Notes: a model not told the origin generated them from the sequence alone. Positions 1 to 9,089 are shown, numbered from the stretch's first letter. The stretch is 32,814 nt of DNA from Thermoleophilia bacterium (GCA_017882525.1 JADGPI010000030.1:1-32814); one strand, 5' to 3'. Numbers and translations: made by a program.

Positions 1-590
1 CGCGCGAGGAGGGTCTTGCCCGTTTCGGCTTGGACCCCTCACGACCTGTGCTCCTTGTGTTCGGGGGGAGCCTGGGAGCGCACAGCCTGAACGAGGCCAC
101 GGTCGCGGCGTTCGCTCGTTCCTCGGGGCCTCTCCAGATCATTCACGTCACCGGAGAGCGCGACTACCCGAGTGTGGCCAAGAACCTCTCGAGTCCGGAT
201 GCGAATCCGAATTACCAGGCCTATCCTTTTTTGGACGACTTTCCCAAGGCTCTGGCTGTGGCTGATGCCGCCGTCTCGCGCGCCGGGGGGTCCGTCGCGG
301 AACTGCTCGCGCGCGGGGTGCCTTCACTGCTGGTGCCGTATCCTCTGGCCGCCGGAGACCATCAGACGAAGAACGCTGAGACGGTCGCGGCTGCCGGGGC
401 GGCGATCGTGACACGGGACACTGAATTGACGCCCGATCTGCTCGTGAATCAGGTGAAGATCCTCCTCGATCCGGATGTGAATTCCTCCATGCGGAAAGCC
501 GCGCTAGGGCTGGCTCGACCGGAAGCAGCTACCCGCATCGCCGACGCCATAGTAGAATTGGCCTCCGCCAAAGACGGGGAGAAGAGATGA
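1..590 (+). CDS. murG: MurG, UDP-GlcNAc:lipid I N-acetylglucosaminyltransferase (3' part)
   Basis: This is the C-terminal part of MurG, which adds GlcNAc to lipid I at the inner face of the membrane to make lipid II. The frame is already open at base 3, so the 5' part lies outside the window. The C-terminal nucleotide-sugar domain is clear: the strand-loop LLVFGGSLGAHSLNE comes first, then a stretch with AYPFLDDF, and then SRAGGSVAELLARGVPSLLV, which in the family binds the UDP-GlcNAc donor. The downstream segment PYPLAAGDHQTKNAE is also typical. The stop codon overlaps the murC start (ATGA), so the two are probably translationally coupled. A TTG near position 30 is internal and should not be taken as the start. 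Confidence 0.95.
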   Translation, partial: REEGLARFGLDPSRPVLLVFGGSLGAHSLNEATVAAFARSSGPLQIIHVTGERDYPSVAKNLSSPDANPNYQAYPFLDDFPKALAVADAAVSRAGGSVAELLARGVPSLLVPYPLAAGDHQTKNAETVAAAGAAIVTRDTELTPDLLVNQVKILLDPDVNSSMRKAALGLARPEAATRIADAIVELASAKDGEKR

Positions 591-1990
591 CTGAGACCGG
601 CTCCGCGGACACCTCCACACTCGAACCTGAGCAGCTGCACAGTCTTCACTTCATTGGCATCGGCGGCGCCGGCATGAGTGGCATCGCTTTGGTGCTCCAC
701 AAGCGCGGATACCTAGTGACCGGGTCCGATCTCAAGCCTTCCCGGTATGTGACATTGCTGGAGAAGGCGGGCGTCCCCGTGTCTATCGGGCACCGGTCCG
801 GCAATCTCGATCATCCGGATGTCGTGGTCATCTCTTCTGCCATCCCTGCGCACAATGTGGAACTGCAGGAAGCAGCGCGCAGAGGAATCCGGGTTGTGAA
901 ACGGGCCCAGGCTCTGGCATGGGTCATGGCGTCGGGGCGCGGCATCGCGGTATGCGGCACCCATGGCAAGACCACCACCACGTCCATGATCAGCAGGGTC
1001 CTGGTGGAATGCGGGTATGACCCGACTTTCCTGGTGGGAGGGGAGTTGAACGATCTGGGTTCCAACGCGCGCCACGGGGACGGCGAGTTCGTGGTCTGTG
1101 AGGCGGACGAATCGGACGGGTCGCTGTTGCTCCTTCGCCCTGACGTGACCGTGCTCACGAATGTGGAGCTCGATCATCACAGCCATTATTTGCACATCGA
1201 GGACGTCGAGGAGGTCTTTCGAGACTTCCTAGACAAGTTGCCGGCCGGGGGGCTGCTCGTATACTACGCCGGCGATCCGCGGGTGGTGGCTCTAGCCAAG
1301 GAGACGGGTTGCCGCACATGCTCCTTCGGCCTCGGCGATGAAGCCGACTATCACGCTCGGGAAGTCGTTTTTCGCCGCCTGGGAAGCAGCTTCGAGGTGT
1401 GGCGTCACGGGGACCTGCTGGGCACGGTGGAGCTCGAGGTCCCGGGAGAGCACAACGTTCTCGACGCCTTGGCCTGCTTCGCCACCCTCTCTGAGCTTGG
1501 AGTATCGACTGCGGACCTGGTGGCCACCCTCCGCACTTTTACCGGCGCCGTTCGCCGCTTCCAATGGAAGGGAGAAAAGAACGGGGTGTCGGTCTTCGAC
1601 GATTATGCTCACCATCCCACCGAGCTCAGAGCGACCTTGCGCGCCGCCCGCGAAGGTGAGTGGAAACGGGTGATCGCCGTATTCCAGCCGCATCTTTACT
1701 CGCGGACCGAGTTCCTTCATCAGGAGTTCGCCGAAGCCCTTCTGGACGCGGATGTAGCCGTGGTGACAGATGTGTACGGAGCGCGGGAAGACCCGCTTCC
1801 GGGGGTGAGCGGCAAGCTCATCGTGGACAGCCTGCTCAAGCTGGACCGTTGCTCGCCGGTGGCGTATCTGCCCCGTCTTTCCTCGGTGGTCGACTATCTG
1901 GGAGAGTTGGCTGAGCCGGGCGACCTCATCCTCACCCTTGGCGCGGGAGACGTGCACCGCGTGGGTGAGCGCTACCTGGCCGTCAACTAG
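587..1990 (+). CDS. murC: MurC, UDP-N-acetylmuramate--L-alanine ligase
   Basis: MurC is the cytosolic ATP-dependent ligase that adds L-alanine to UDP-MurNAc, the first amino acid of the peptidoglycan stem peptide. The 467-residue product has the usual length. Visible are the N-terminal UDP-binding loop GIGGAGMSGIA (about 24-34), the ATP P-loop GTHGKTTTTS (124-133), ELDHHSHY (194-201), DDYAHHPTE (338-346), FQPHLYSR (366-373) and the C-terminal GAGDVHRVG (452-460). The order and residues match MurC rather than MurD, E or F. The ATG overlaps the murG stop by 4 bases and murB follows 14 bases downstream, as expected for a dcw operon. Confidence 0.97.
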   Translation: MTETGSADTSTLEPEQLHSLHFIGIGGAGMSGIALVLHKRGYLVTGSDLKPSRYVTLLEKAGVPVSIGHRSGNLDHPDVVVISSAIPAHNVELQEAARRGIRVVKRAQALAWVMASGRGIAVCGTHGKTTTTSMISRVLVECGYDPTFLVGGELNDLGSNARHGDGEFVVCEADESDGSLLLLRPDVTVLTNVELDHHSHYLHIEDVEEVFRDFLDKLPAGGLLVYYAGDPRVVALAKETGCRTCSFGLGDEADYHAREVVFRRLGSSFEVWRHGDLLGTVELEVPGEHNVLDALACFATLSELGVSTADLVATLRTFTGAVRRFQWKGEKNGVSVFDDYAHHPTELRATLRAAREGEWKRVIAVFQPHLYSRTEFLHQEFAEALLDADVAVVTDVYGAREDPLPGVSGKLIVDSLLKLDRCSPVAYLPRLSSVVDYLGELAEPGDLILTLGAGDVHRVGERYLAVN

Positions 1991-2004
1991 TCCTTCGCTG
2001 ATCG

Positions 2005-2997
2005 ATGGGATCAGGGGTTCCGCAGGCAAGAGATTTCGTGGCCGTTCCAGGTCTGAGGGTGTGGGAGAGGGCCCCCCTCGCTCCCTTCACCACCATCACC
2101 ACCGGCGGTAGCGCAGGCCTCCTTCTTTCGGCTGTGACTCAGGAAGCGCTCGCGTCCGCCCTCCGGGTGTTGCGGCAGCACGAAGCTCCGTGGTTTTGCC
2201 TTGGAGGTGGGTCGAACCTGCTCGTGGCGGATCGCGGGTACCCCGGTGTCGTCGTGAGATTGGATGAAGGCTTTCAGTACGTGGAGGGCCTGCCTTCGGG
2301 GGCTTGGGATACGACCTGCCGGGCGGCTGCTGCAGAACCTGTCCCGATGGCGGTGATCACCGGCGCGGGCGCCTTTCTCGCCAGGTTGGCCGCGGTGGCG
2401 GCCGAAGCCGGGCTATCCGGTCTCGAGTGGGCTTGTGGCATCCCGGGCACGTTGGGTGGTGCGGTAGCCATGAACGCGGGGGCGCACGGTTCATCGGTCT
2501 CCGACGTGATGGACGCGGTGGAACTGACTTCAGAAACAGGTGTCCGCTGGGTGCCGCGGGCTGACCTCGATTGCGGATATCGTCATTGCGCCTTGCCCGC
2601 CGGCTCCGTGGTGACCGCCGTCCGCCTGTTCCTCACGCCGGGTGATCCCGTGGACATCCTGCAACGCCATCGAGCGCTCCTTCGCGCCCGGCGCACCTCC
2701 CAGCCCAGAGGGGCACGCACGTTCGGGAGCGCCTTCAAGAATCCACCCGGGGACTCTGCGGGACACCTGCTCGAGAAGGCCGGCCTCAAAGGAGTACGTC
2801 ATGGCGGCGCCGAAATCTCCAGGGTCCATGCGAATTTCATCGTCAATGTTGGAGACGCGACCACCGGAGACGTCTTATGTCTCATGAGCCTCATGCGCGA
2901 AGCCGTGTTCCGCTCGAGCGGAGTGCTGCTCGACCCCGAAGTAAAGCTGCTGGGTGCCGCGTTTCCGTGGTCCGAGGACCAAAGGGGTAATGGATAG
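2005..2997 (+). CDS. murB: MurB, UDP-N-acetylenolpyruvoylglucosamine reductase
   Basis: MurB is the FAD- and NADPH-dependent reductase that turns UDP-GlcNAc-enolpyruvate into UDP-MurNAc. The 330-residue product shows the FAD-binding LGGGSNLLVAD (66-76) and the long FAD segment GLEWACGIPGTLGGAVAMNA (139-158). The catalytic region GSAFKNP (241-247) has Ser242 as the likely proton donor. The closing segment LDPEVKLLG carries the conserved Glu (about 312). The QPRG...GSAFKNP arrangement resembles type II MurB, but I do not press that. The start is the first ATG after murC. The 3' end overlaps ftsQ by 8 bases. Confidence 0.95.
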   Translation: MGSGVPQARDFVAVPGLRVWERAPLAPFTTITTGGSAGLLLSAVTQEALASALRVLRQHEAPWFCLGGGSNLLVADRGYPGVVVRLDEGFQYVEGLPSGAWDTTCRAAAAEPVPMAVITGAGAFLARLAAVAAEAGLSGLEWACGIPGTLGGAVAMNAGAHGSSVSDVMDAVELTSETGVRWVPRADLDCGYRHCALPAGSVVTAVRLFLTPGDPVDILQRHRALLRARRTSQPRGARTFGSAFKNPPGDSAGHLLEKAGLKGVRHGGAEISRVHANFIVNVGDATTGDVLCLMSLMREAVFRSSGVLLDPEVKLLGAAFPWSEDQRGNG

Positions 2998-3772
2998 CAA
3001 AGTAAGGGAGCGCCGCCGGTCCGTGAACTTGCAGCGCGGGCGCAGACGAGGCGGGCTCATTGTGGCCTTCGTAGCGCTGCTGGTCGTGATGGCCCTGTTC
3101 TTGTGGCTCCGATCTTCGAGCGTGTTCGCCGTGCGGCAGGTGTTCGCGCCGGCACTTCAGCACGTTTCCACCGAGCAGGTCCGAGAGGCGGCAGCCGGCG
3201 CCAGCGGTGTGAGTCTGCTACGGGTCTCCACCCGGCAGGTCGAGCAGAAGCTGGCCGCGCTGCCGTACGTCCGTTCGGCGAAGGTCTACCGCCATTTCCC
3301 CAACGCACTCGAAGTGTCCGTGCAGGAATACCACGCATCGGCCAGGGTGCAGGCCTCCGATGGGAGCCTTTGGCTTGTCGCCGATGACGGCAAGATCCTC
3401 TCAGCGGCCGGGGACGCCGCCCAGTCGGACACGGGGAAGCTGCCCTTGGTGGTGCCGGCCTCTTCTTTCGCGGCTCGGGCGGGCTCGCGCCTCCCGACGG
3501 TCATCGCCCAAGCCCTTGGCGTCACGACCCTTCTTGGCGCGGCGGATGTCAGCAAGTCGCTACCCACGGTGGCCAAGATAACCGTGAGCGCCGGCGGGCA
3601 AGTGGTGGTGGTGTTCCAGGGTGGCGCTGAACTTCGCCTGGGCGACCCGGTGGAGCTCAAGGACAAGTTGATGGTGTCGATCGGGATCATCGAGCAGTAC
3701 TTGAGGGATGGGAAGCAATTGCTCTATGCGGACGTCAGCGTGCCCTCCCGGGCTGTGGCCAAGCCCAAGTGA
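2990..3772 (+). CDS. ftsQ: FtsQ/DivIB-type cell division protein
   Basis: FtsQ is a bitopic membrane protein that links early and late division proteins at the septum. The product from ATG 2990 has 260 residues. It has a basic cytoplasmic N-terminus rich in Arg, one hydrophobic segment (about 23-43, LIVAFVALLVVMALFLWL), then an external POTRA-like domain with VSTEQVREAAAG, ALPYVRSAKVYRHFPNALEV and a beta domain. I chose ATG 2990 because AAAGGGG lies just upstream and it overlaps the murB end by 8 bases. An upstream in-frame start at 2954 lies deeper in murB and has no comparable ribosome binding site. Sequence conservation of FtsQ is low, so the call rests on topology, the POTRA motif and position between murB and ftsZ. 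Confidence 0.9.
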   Translation: MDSKVRERRRSVNLQRGRRRGGLIVAFVALLVVMALFLWLRSSSVFAVRQVFAPALQHVSTEQVREAAAGASGVSLLRVSTRQVEQKLAALPYVRSAKVYRHFPNALEVSVQEYHASARVQASDGSLWLVADDGKILSAAGDAAQSDTGKLPLVVPASSFAARAGSRLPTVIAQALGVTTLLGAADVSKSLPTVAKITVSAGGQVVVVFQGGAELRLGDPVELKDKLMVSIGIIEQYLRDGKQLLYADVSVPSRAVAKPK

Positions 3773-3957
3773 GAGTGGTATTGTGCATTTCAGCAGGATT
3801 ACCGGCGAGGAAGACGTAATTCCGGCTATTGCATTGGAATGACTCTGAATCTGCGTTAGGGCCGGTCGCCGTGAAACGGTAAAGTGGCGATTGAAGGCTT
3901 AATGCGCAGGCTCAAGTTGGAGTCCCGTGATTCGATAATGTTGGAGGTTCGGGAACG
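3773..3957 (+). promoter_or_regulatory. ftsQ-ftsZ intergenic leader
   Basis: This 185-base gap is the longest non-coding stretch in the division cluster and is more A/T-rich than its surroundings. It probably carries a separate ftsZ promoter, which is common in actinobacteria. A GATAAT hexamer sits just before the GGAGG that precedes the ftsZ ATG, but I could not pair it with a good -35 box at normal spacing. I therefore mark the region without naming a promoter. Confidence 0.4.
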
Positions 3958-5046
3958 ATGGGCGACACCGGGTCCAGCTATCTTGCGGTGATCAAGGTCG
4001 TGGGTGTGGGTGGAGGTGGCACCAACGCGGTGAACCGCATGGTGGACGCCGGACTGAAGGGCGTTGAGTTTATCGCCGTCAACACAGATGCTCAGGCGTT
4101 GCTCATGTGCGACGCAGACGTGAAACTCCATATCGGCGCCAAGATCACCCGGGGGCTGGGCGCTGGGGCGAATCCGGAAGTAGGCCGCGCTGCGGCCGAA
4201 GAGAGCCGGGACGAGATCCGCGAGGTGCTGAAAGGCGCCGACATGGTCTTTGTCACCGCCGGCAAGGGCGGCGGCACCGGCACGGGTGGCGCCCCCGTGA
4301 TCGCCGAAATCGCTCGGGAGTTGGGTGCTCTCACCGTGGGCGTGGTCACGAAGCCGTTCAGCTTCGAGGGTAGAAAGCGGGCCAGCCAGGCTGAAGCGGG
4401 GATCGACCAACTTTCGAAGAAGGTGGATACCCTCATCATCATCCCGAACGATCGTCTCTTGCAGGTAGTGGAAAGACGGACCTCCATCATCGAGGCGTTC
4501 CGAGTAGCGGACGACGTGCTGAGACAGGGTGTGCAGGGCATCACCGACCTCATCACCGTGCCCGGGCTCATCAACCTCGATTTCGCCGACGTCAGGACGA
4601 TCATGCGCAATGCAGGCTCCGCGCTGATGGGTATCGGGATGGCGAGCGGGGAGAACAGGGGCGTGGAGGCAGCCAAGTCGGCTATCTCCTCGCCGCTCTT
4701 GGAAGCATCCATAGAGGGCGCCACCGGGATCCTGCTCAACATCAGCGGCGGACCGGACATGGGACTTTTCGAAGTCAACGAAGCCGCCGAGGTCATCGCG
4801 AACGCGGCGCATTCCGATGCGAACGTTATCTTCGGCGCCGTCATCGACGAGTCTCTGGGGGATCAGATGCGGGTGACGGTGATCGCCACCGGCTTCGACC
4901 GCACGAGTCACGCAGAGAAAGAGACCGACAAGTCGATAGAACAACCGACGCCGAGTCTCCCGAATCTCCCTCCGCGCGACGCCTACAAGTTCGACATGGA
5001 CGAGGACATCCTCGACATCCCCAACTTCCTGAAGAAGAAGGACTAG
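3958..5046 (+). CDS. ftsZ: FtsZ, tubulin-like division GTPase
   Basis: FtsZ polymerises with GTP into the Z ring. The 362-residue product has the GTP-binding [13 protein letters not shown] (16-28) and the tubulin signature [11 protein letters not shown] (104-114). The synergy-loop region [11 protein letters not shown] is present. The short C-terminal peptide [15 protein letters not shown] (348-362) binds SepF and other partners in this family. Before the GTP signature it reads AGKGGG, with Lys where Met or Glu is more usual. The linker between the GTPase core and the C-terminal peptide is short, which explains the modest length. GGAGG precedes the ATG. No ftsA is present; sepF further downstream is the probable membrane anchor, as in other actinobacteria. 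Confidence 0.98.
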   Translation: MGDTGSSYLAVIKVVGVGGGGTNAVNRMVDAGLKGVEFIAVNTDAQALLMCDADVKLHIGAKITRGLGAGANPEVGRAAAEESRDEIREVLKGADMVFVTAGKGGGTGTGGAPVIAEIARELGALTVGVVTKPFSFEGRKRASQAEAGIDQLSKKVDTLIIIPNDRLLQVVERRTSIIEAFRVADDVLRQGVQGITDLITVPGLINLDFADVRTIMRNAGSALMGIGMASGENRGVEAAKSAISSPLLEASIEGATGILLNISGGPDMGLFEVNEAAEVIANAAHSDANVIFGAVIDESLGDQMRVTVIATGFDRTSHAEKETDKSIEQPTPSLPNLPPRDAYKFDMDEDILDIPNFLKKKD

Positions 5047-5054
5047 CGTCCCGG

Positions 5055-5996
5055 TTGTCGATCGAGGGAAGCGGGGGCCGTGTGCTGGCGGCGCTTGAGG
5101 AAAGGATCGACCCAGCGGCTCGCGTGAAGCTGGCACCCCAGGAGGTGGACGGGGTGGCCTTGCTGAGGGCTGATCTTCCGGGTCCTTTCCGCGCGGTCTT
5201 CACCACTCGTCACGGCGGGTGCAGCACGAGTCCGTACGCCTCTTTCAACTTGAACCCTCGCTCCGAAGATGCGCCCATTGCCGTGGCGGGTAACCGCGCG
5301 CGGCTCGCTAGCGCTTTGGCGCACCTTGAGGGCCAGACCTCGAGGACTGGACCCAAGCTTCTGGGCGAGACGGACGAAGCTCCAGGCATCCGTCCCGACG
5401 CTCCCGCGTACCGGCTGGTGAGCCCCAGGCAAGAGCATGGCCTCAGAGTGATGGGCACGGCGGAATACGTCCGCTACTCATCCGGGGAGCCGTGTGACGG
5501 GCTGACCATCCATCCGCTCCTCGACCGCGGGTTGGCTGCATTGCTGGTGTTCGCCGATTGCGTACCTGTCGTGCTGGTGGGTGAGGTGGACATGGCTGTT
5601 GCGCACGGCGGCTGGCGGGGCGTCCTGGAGGGAGTGGTCCAGCAAGCGGCCCGGGCGATGACTGGTCCCCCTGGCCTCGCTATCATCGGGCCGAGCATCG
5701 GTCCTTGCTGCTTCACAGTGGGGGAGGAAGTGGCTCGGGCTTTCGTCAGCCGGTACGGTGCCGACATGGTCCGGCGCAGCTCCGACGGCGAGCCGCGAGT
5801 GGACTTGTGGGCGGCCGTGGGTGCCGCACTCGCCGAAGTGGGGATCAGGGCAGATCAGGTGACCAATCCCCGTCTCTGCACCTGCTGTAACGTCGACCTC
5901 TTCTATTCCTACCGGCGCGAGGGGCTCACCACAGGCCGCCACGGTGCTGTGGTGTGGGCGGTCCCGCCGGGCCCCGGGCTGGATGGACCGCTATGA
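5055..5996 (+). CDS. pgeF: PgeF/YfiH family protein (peptidoglycan editing / laccase-domain)
   Basis: YfiH (PgeF, formerly called multicopper polyphenol oxidase) proteins hydrolyse UDP-MurNAc-L-Ser misproducts in E. coli; some members also show purine nucleoside phosphorylase activity. Visible are TTRHGGCSTSPYASFNL, QEHGLRV, the metal-ligand region VFADCVPVVLV, AVAHGGWRGVLEGVV, GPSIGPCCFTVG and the C-terminal CTCCNVDLFYSYRREG. The metal-binding His-Cys-His set is intact. At 313 residues it is longer than usual, mostly because of an insertion before QEHG. The start is uncertain: TTG 5055 follows ftsZ closely, and GTG 5082 is an alternative. The 3' end overlaps the next gene (ATGA). Its place in the division cluster fits a peptidoglycan role. 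Confidence 0.92.
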   Translation: MSIEGSGGRVLAALEERIDPAARVKLAPQEVDGVALLRADLPGPFRAVFTTRHGGCSTSPYASFNLNPRSEDAPIAVAGNRARLASALAHLEGQTSRTGPKLLGETDEAPGIRPDAPAYRLVSPRQEHGLRVMGTAEYVRYSSGEPCDGLTIHPLLDRGLAALLVFADCVPVVLVGEVDMAVAHGGWRGVLEGVVQQAARAMTGPPGLAIIGPSIGPCCFTVGEEVARAFVSRYGADMVRRSSDGEPRVDLWAAVGAALAEVGIRADQVTNPRLCTCCNVDLFYSYRREGLTTGRHGAVVWAVPPGPGLDGPL

Positions 5997-6688
5997 ACAT
6001 GGACGTCGACAGGGTCCGAAGCAACCTGGCAAATGTGGAAGAGCGCATACGGAGGGCGTCTTCCCGGGTAGGCCGGATCGATGCTCCAAGACTCCTGGTG
6101 GCCACCAAATACGTGGGCGCTGAAGACATGGGCGTGCTCCAAGCGGCAGGAATCCGCCTGGTGGGGGAGAACAGGGCAGAGGAGTTGGAGAGTAAATGGC
6201 AGGAGTGGGGCGGCGCTTTCGAGTTCCACTTCATCGGCCACCTGCAGAGCCGGAAGGCGCGGCAGGTCTTGCCGTGTGCGACCCTCATTCACTCGGTGGA
6301 CTCGATCAAGCTCGTCGAAGAGCTGGAAAAAAGAGCGGAGCGGCCGGTGAACGTCCTATTGGAGGTGAACGTGAGTGGCGAGAATACCAAGTATGGTATC
6401 CTGCCCGCGCACGCGGAGGCCTTTCTGCAAGAGGCCTCGGGCTTTCAAAAGGTCAGGTTCGTGGGCTTCATGACCATGGCTCCCTTCGCTCAAGACCCCG
6501 AAACCGCGCGGCCGGTCTTCCGGTGTCTGCGACAACTTCGGGACCGGCTGGCTCCTGGGTTCGCCGGCCGCTACGTACTATCCGAACTTTCCATGGGAAT
6601 GAGCGACGACTACGAAGTGGCCGTCGAGGAGGGTGCGACGATTATCAGGATCGGGACCGCGCTTTTCTCTAACGCGCAAGGAGGTTGA
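5993..6688 (+). CDS. yggS: YggS/PLPBP family pyridoxal phosphate homeostasis protein
   Basis: This family is a non-enzymatic PLP-binding TIM-barrel protein that keeps free pyridoxal phosphate in balance. The 231-residue product has the PLP lysine in LLVATKYV (Lys39). Other family segments follow: GENRAEELESKW, FHFIGHLQSRK, LLEVNVSGENTKYG, GFMTMAP and the phosphate-binding end LSMGMSDDYEVAVEEGATIIRIG (seen in parts). I start it at ATG 5993, which overlaps the pgeF stop as ATGA; ATG 5999 is the alternative. It ends one base before the sepF ATG. Location between ftsZ and sepF is a common arrangement in Gram-positive bacteria. Confidence 0.95.
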   Translation: MNMDVDRVRSNLANVEERIRRASSRVGRIDAPRLLVATKYVGAEDMGVLQAAGIRLVGENRAEELESKWQEWGGAFEFHFIGHLQSRKARQVLPCATLIHSVDSIKLVEELEKRAERPVNVLLEVNVSGENTKYGILPAHAEAFLQEASGFQKVRFVGFMTMAPFAQDPETARPVFRCLRQLRDRLAPGFAGRYVLSELSMGMSDDYEVAVEEGATIIRIGTALFSNAQGG

Positions 6689-6689
6689 G

Positions 6690-7229
6690 ATGGCTCTCGG
6701 AAACGTCTGGCATAAGACCATGGTCTACTTCGGACTCGCCGACGAGGGCGAGGAATACGAGGAAGAGACCTTGAACGCCCAACCCGACATAGAGTCTACG
6801 TACCGGGAGCGTGCGAACGTGAGGAAGATCGAGCGGAACAGCCGGCGCCGCGGATCCACCGACTTCGACGACATCTTCTCCGAAGGAGATGCGTACAGGG
6901 CGGGGCGCGGCGCGTCGATCAGGTCGGTCCCTGCCGCGGTGGAGGCGCCGCCGGTGAGAGTGCACCTTGTCATGCCGAAGAACTTCAACGACGCCCAAGT
7001 CATCGCCGACAAGTTCAAGACGGACATCCCTGTCATTCTCAACCTCCAGTCCAGCGAGACCGAGCTCGCCAAAAGGCTCATCGACTTCGCCAGCGGGCTC
7101 ACGTATGCCCTGGATGGTGGGATGCAGCGCGTGGCCGACAAGGTCTTCCTTCTCACGCCGAAAAACGTGGAAGTATCGGCCGAGGAGCGGCAGCGTCTGG
7201 TGGAGAAGGGGTTCTTCAACCAGTCCTAG
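6690..7229 (+). CDS. sepF: SepF, membrane anchor of FtsZ
   Basis: SepF binds the FtsZ C-terminal peptide and tethers the Z ring to the membrane through an N-terminal amphipathic helix. The product from ATG 6690 has 179 residues. It has an N-terminal MALGNVWHKTMVYFGL helix, an acidic linker (about 25-85) and a C-terminal SepF domain with VHLVMPKNFNDAQVIADKF, DIPVILNLQ, AKRLIDFASGLTYALDGGMQ and VFLLTPKNVEVS. The start is fixed by AAGGAGG just upstream. With no ftsA here, SepF is likely the main FtsZ anchor. Confidence 0.96.
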   Translation: MALGNVWHKTMVYFGLADEGEEYEEETLNAQPDIESTYRERANVRKIERNSRRRGSTDFDDIFSEGDAYRAGRGASIRSVPAAVEAPPVRVHLVMPKNFNDAQVIADKFKTDIPVILNLQSSETELAKRLIDFASGLTYALDGGMQRVADKVFLLTPKNVEVSAEERQRLVEKGFFNQS

Positions 7230-7328
7230 CTCGGACTCGTCCTTGGTCACGCTGGTGGGGGAGGTTTTCGGAACTCTTCTCCCTGACATCTGTCGCCTCG
7301 TAAACCGCGACGCTTAGGAATCGCTGCA

Positions 7329-8138
7329 ATGACAGTCACCATCGGAGTGGTCGGCACCGGCAACATGGGCTCCGCGCTCGTCAAGGGCTGGATGCGCGCT
7401 CCCTTGCCCGGCGTCGAGATCGTCGTGTACGACAAGATCGAGGAGAGTGCCCGCCACCTCGCCAGCGGCGTCTCGGTGTTGGCGGTTGGCTCGCTTGAGG
7501 AGCTTGCGAGAAGGGCTGAGGTCATCGTCGTGGTGGTCAAGCCCAAGGACACCGGGGAGGTGCTCGCCTCTCTGTCTCAGGTCTTGCGTCCGGATCAGGT
7601 GGTGGTCTCTTCCGCTGCCGGCCTGGGGTTGTCCCGGCTGAGAGCCCTTTTGGGGCCCGGACCAGCGCTTTTCCGGATGATGCCGAATCTGGGCGTGCAA
7701 CTGGGCGCCGGGGTGGTCACCCTGTGCGCTGAGCCGGCGGCGACCTCTGAGGACGTGGGGCGGGTTCGGGCGCTCTTCGAGTGTATGGGGATCGTGGAGG
7801 TGTTACCGGAGGGGATGCTGAACGCCGTCACCGCGGTCGCGGGGTCGTCCATCGGCTTCCTCGCGCTTGCCCTGGAGGGCATCGAGGACGGGGCGGTAAG
7901 AGTCGGCATGCCGCGAAAGACGGCTAGGACCTTCGTTCGCCAGACGGCGCTGGCCACTGCCCAGCTCCTCGTCTTGCAGCCGGGGTCGGCGGCCGAACTC
8001 AAGGATCAGGTGGCCTCTCCCGGGGGCACGACTATCGCCGGCCTGGCCGTTCTCGAGGACCAAGGGGTTCGTGGAGCGTTCCTTCGGGCCATAGAGGCGG
8101 CGACGGACCGGGGGCGCCAGCTTGAGGACGAGAGCTAG
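7329..8138 (+). CDS. proC: ProC, pyrroline-5-carboxylate reductase
   Basis: ProC reduces pyrroline-5-carboxylate to proline with NAD(P)H. The 269-residue product begins with a Rossmann fold, GVVGTGNMGSAL (6-17). It ends with the family signature around DQVASPGGTTIAGLAVLE, which shapes the active site at the dimer interface. Length is normal. There is a 99-base gap after sepF, without a clear hairpin or promoter, and a weak AGGAA ribosome binding site. proC is often found between sepF and divIVA in Gram-positive division clusters, so the position is no special sign of regulation. The opposite reaction is encoded nearby by putA on the other strand. Confidence 0.95.
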   Translation: MTVTIGVVGTGNMGSALVKGWMRAPLPGVEIVVYDKIEESARHLASGVSVLAVGSLEELARRAEVIVVVVKPKDTGEVLASLSQVLRPDQVVVSSAAGLGLSRLRALLGPGPALFRMMPNLGVQLGAGVVTLCAEPAATSEDVGRVRALFECMGIVEVLPEGMLNAVTAVAGSSIGFLALALEGIEDGAVRVGMPRKTARTFVRQTALATAQLLVLQPGSAAELKDQVASPGGTTIAGLAVLEDQGVRGAFLRAIEAATDRGRQLEDES

Positions 8139-8215
8139 CTTGTCATGGTTGAATGGTCGATTATGGAAATAGCGTCGGCTCAAGTGCTGGCGAGCCCAAG
8201 CGAAGGGGGAGGGAA

Positions 8216-9082
8216 GTGAAGATCACGCCTCTCGACATCCGCCGCAAGGAATTCAAGCGGTCCATGCGGGGCTATTCGGACGAGGAAGTGGATGTGTTCC
8301 TCGACGAGGTGGCGGACGAGTTCGAGCGCATATATCAGGAAAACGGGGAGATGAGCGAGCGCCTCGCGAGCCTGGAAGAGCAGATCGCGGGATACGTGAG
8401 CATCAAGGAGACCCTGGAGAAGACCCTCATCTCCGCGCAGATGCAGGCGGACGAGACAAGAACCAACGCGCGCAAGGAAGCGGAGCTGATACTGCGCGAC
8501 GCCGATCTCAAGTCCCGTCAGATCGTCAACGACTCCTACGGCGAGACCCAGCGCGTGCAGCAGGCTCTCATCCAGCTCAAGCACCTGGAGGAAGACTTTC
8601 GTTTCAAGTTCCGTTCCCTCCTGGAGGCCCATCTGAAGTTGGTGGAGGACGCTCCCATAACGGTGGCGTCCGTAGGGCCGGCAGGAGTGGGACTCGAGGC
8701 GTTGGTCATGCCGCCAGCAGTGGTGGTCCCATCGTTCACCGAGATGGCTGAGGCGGAGTCCGACCAAGGTGACCAAACGGCCGAGGTGGAGGCTGAGCCC
8801 TCGCTCGAGTCGGAGGCTGAGCCCGAGTCGCCGACGGGCGTTTCCCAGGAGGCCGAGACCGGCCCCGAGCCGGAGGCTGAAACGATCACCGAGGAGGTGG
8901 CCGCTCCGCCGGATCCGACAGCCTCGACGGCCGACGAACTGGAGGCCGACGCTGTGCAAGACCAGGCTGGGCAAGCGCCCCTGGGTGAATTCCAGTTCGG
9001 CCAATCCCTTGGAGGGGGCGAAGAAGATTTCTTCGTCCTCGGCCGGGAAAAAAAGGAACAGGATCGAGATTTCGAGTGGTAG
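8216..9082 (+). CDS. divIVA: DivIVA/Wag31-type polar coiled-coil protein
   Basis: DivIVA proteins bind curved membrane at poles and septa and organise wall growth. The product from GTG 8216 has 288 residues. The N-terminal lipid-binding domain ITPLDIRRKEFKRSMRGYS is followed by VDVFLDEVADEFERIY and a long coiled coil (about 20-140). After that comes a tail (about 150-285) rich in Glu, Pro and Ala with repeated EAEP-type units. I prefer GTG 8216, preceded by GGGGGAGGGA, to the in-frame ATG at 8153, because family members begin only a few residues before the xTPLDI motif. The acidic tail is probably disordered. Its codons repeat the GAGGCTGAG pattern, so length may vary between strains. Confidence 0.93.
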   Translation: MKITPLDIRRKEFKRSMRGYSDEEVDVFLDEVADEFERIYQENGEMSERLASLEEQIAGYVSIKETLEKTLISAQMQADETRTNARKEAELILRDADLKSRQIVNDSYGETQRVQQALIQLKHLEEDFRFKFRSLLEAHLKLVEDAPITVASVGPAGVGLEALVMPPAVVVPSFTEMAEAESDQGDQTAEVEAEPSLESEAEPESPTGVSQEAETGPEPEAETITEEVAAPPDPTASTADELEADAVQDQAGQAPLGEFQFGQSLGGGEEDFFVLGREKKEQDRDFEW

Positions 9083-9089
9083 CAGTGCC

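Noticed and set aside
3934-3957. GATAAT as the -10 box of an ftsZ promoter
   Set aside because: I found no acceptable -35 box at 16-18 bases, and it is very close to the ribosome binding site.
3856-5136. Minus-strand open frame (426 codons) opposite ftsZ
   Set aside because: It is antisense to a well-conserved gene, with no domain or ribosome binding site.
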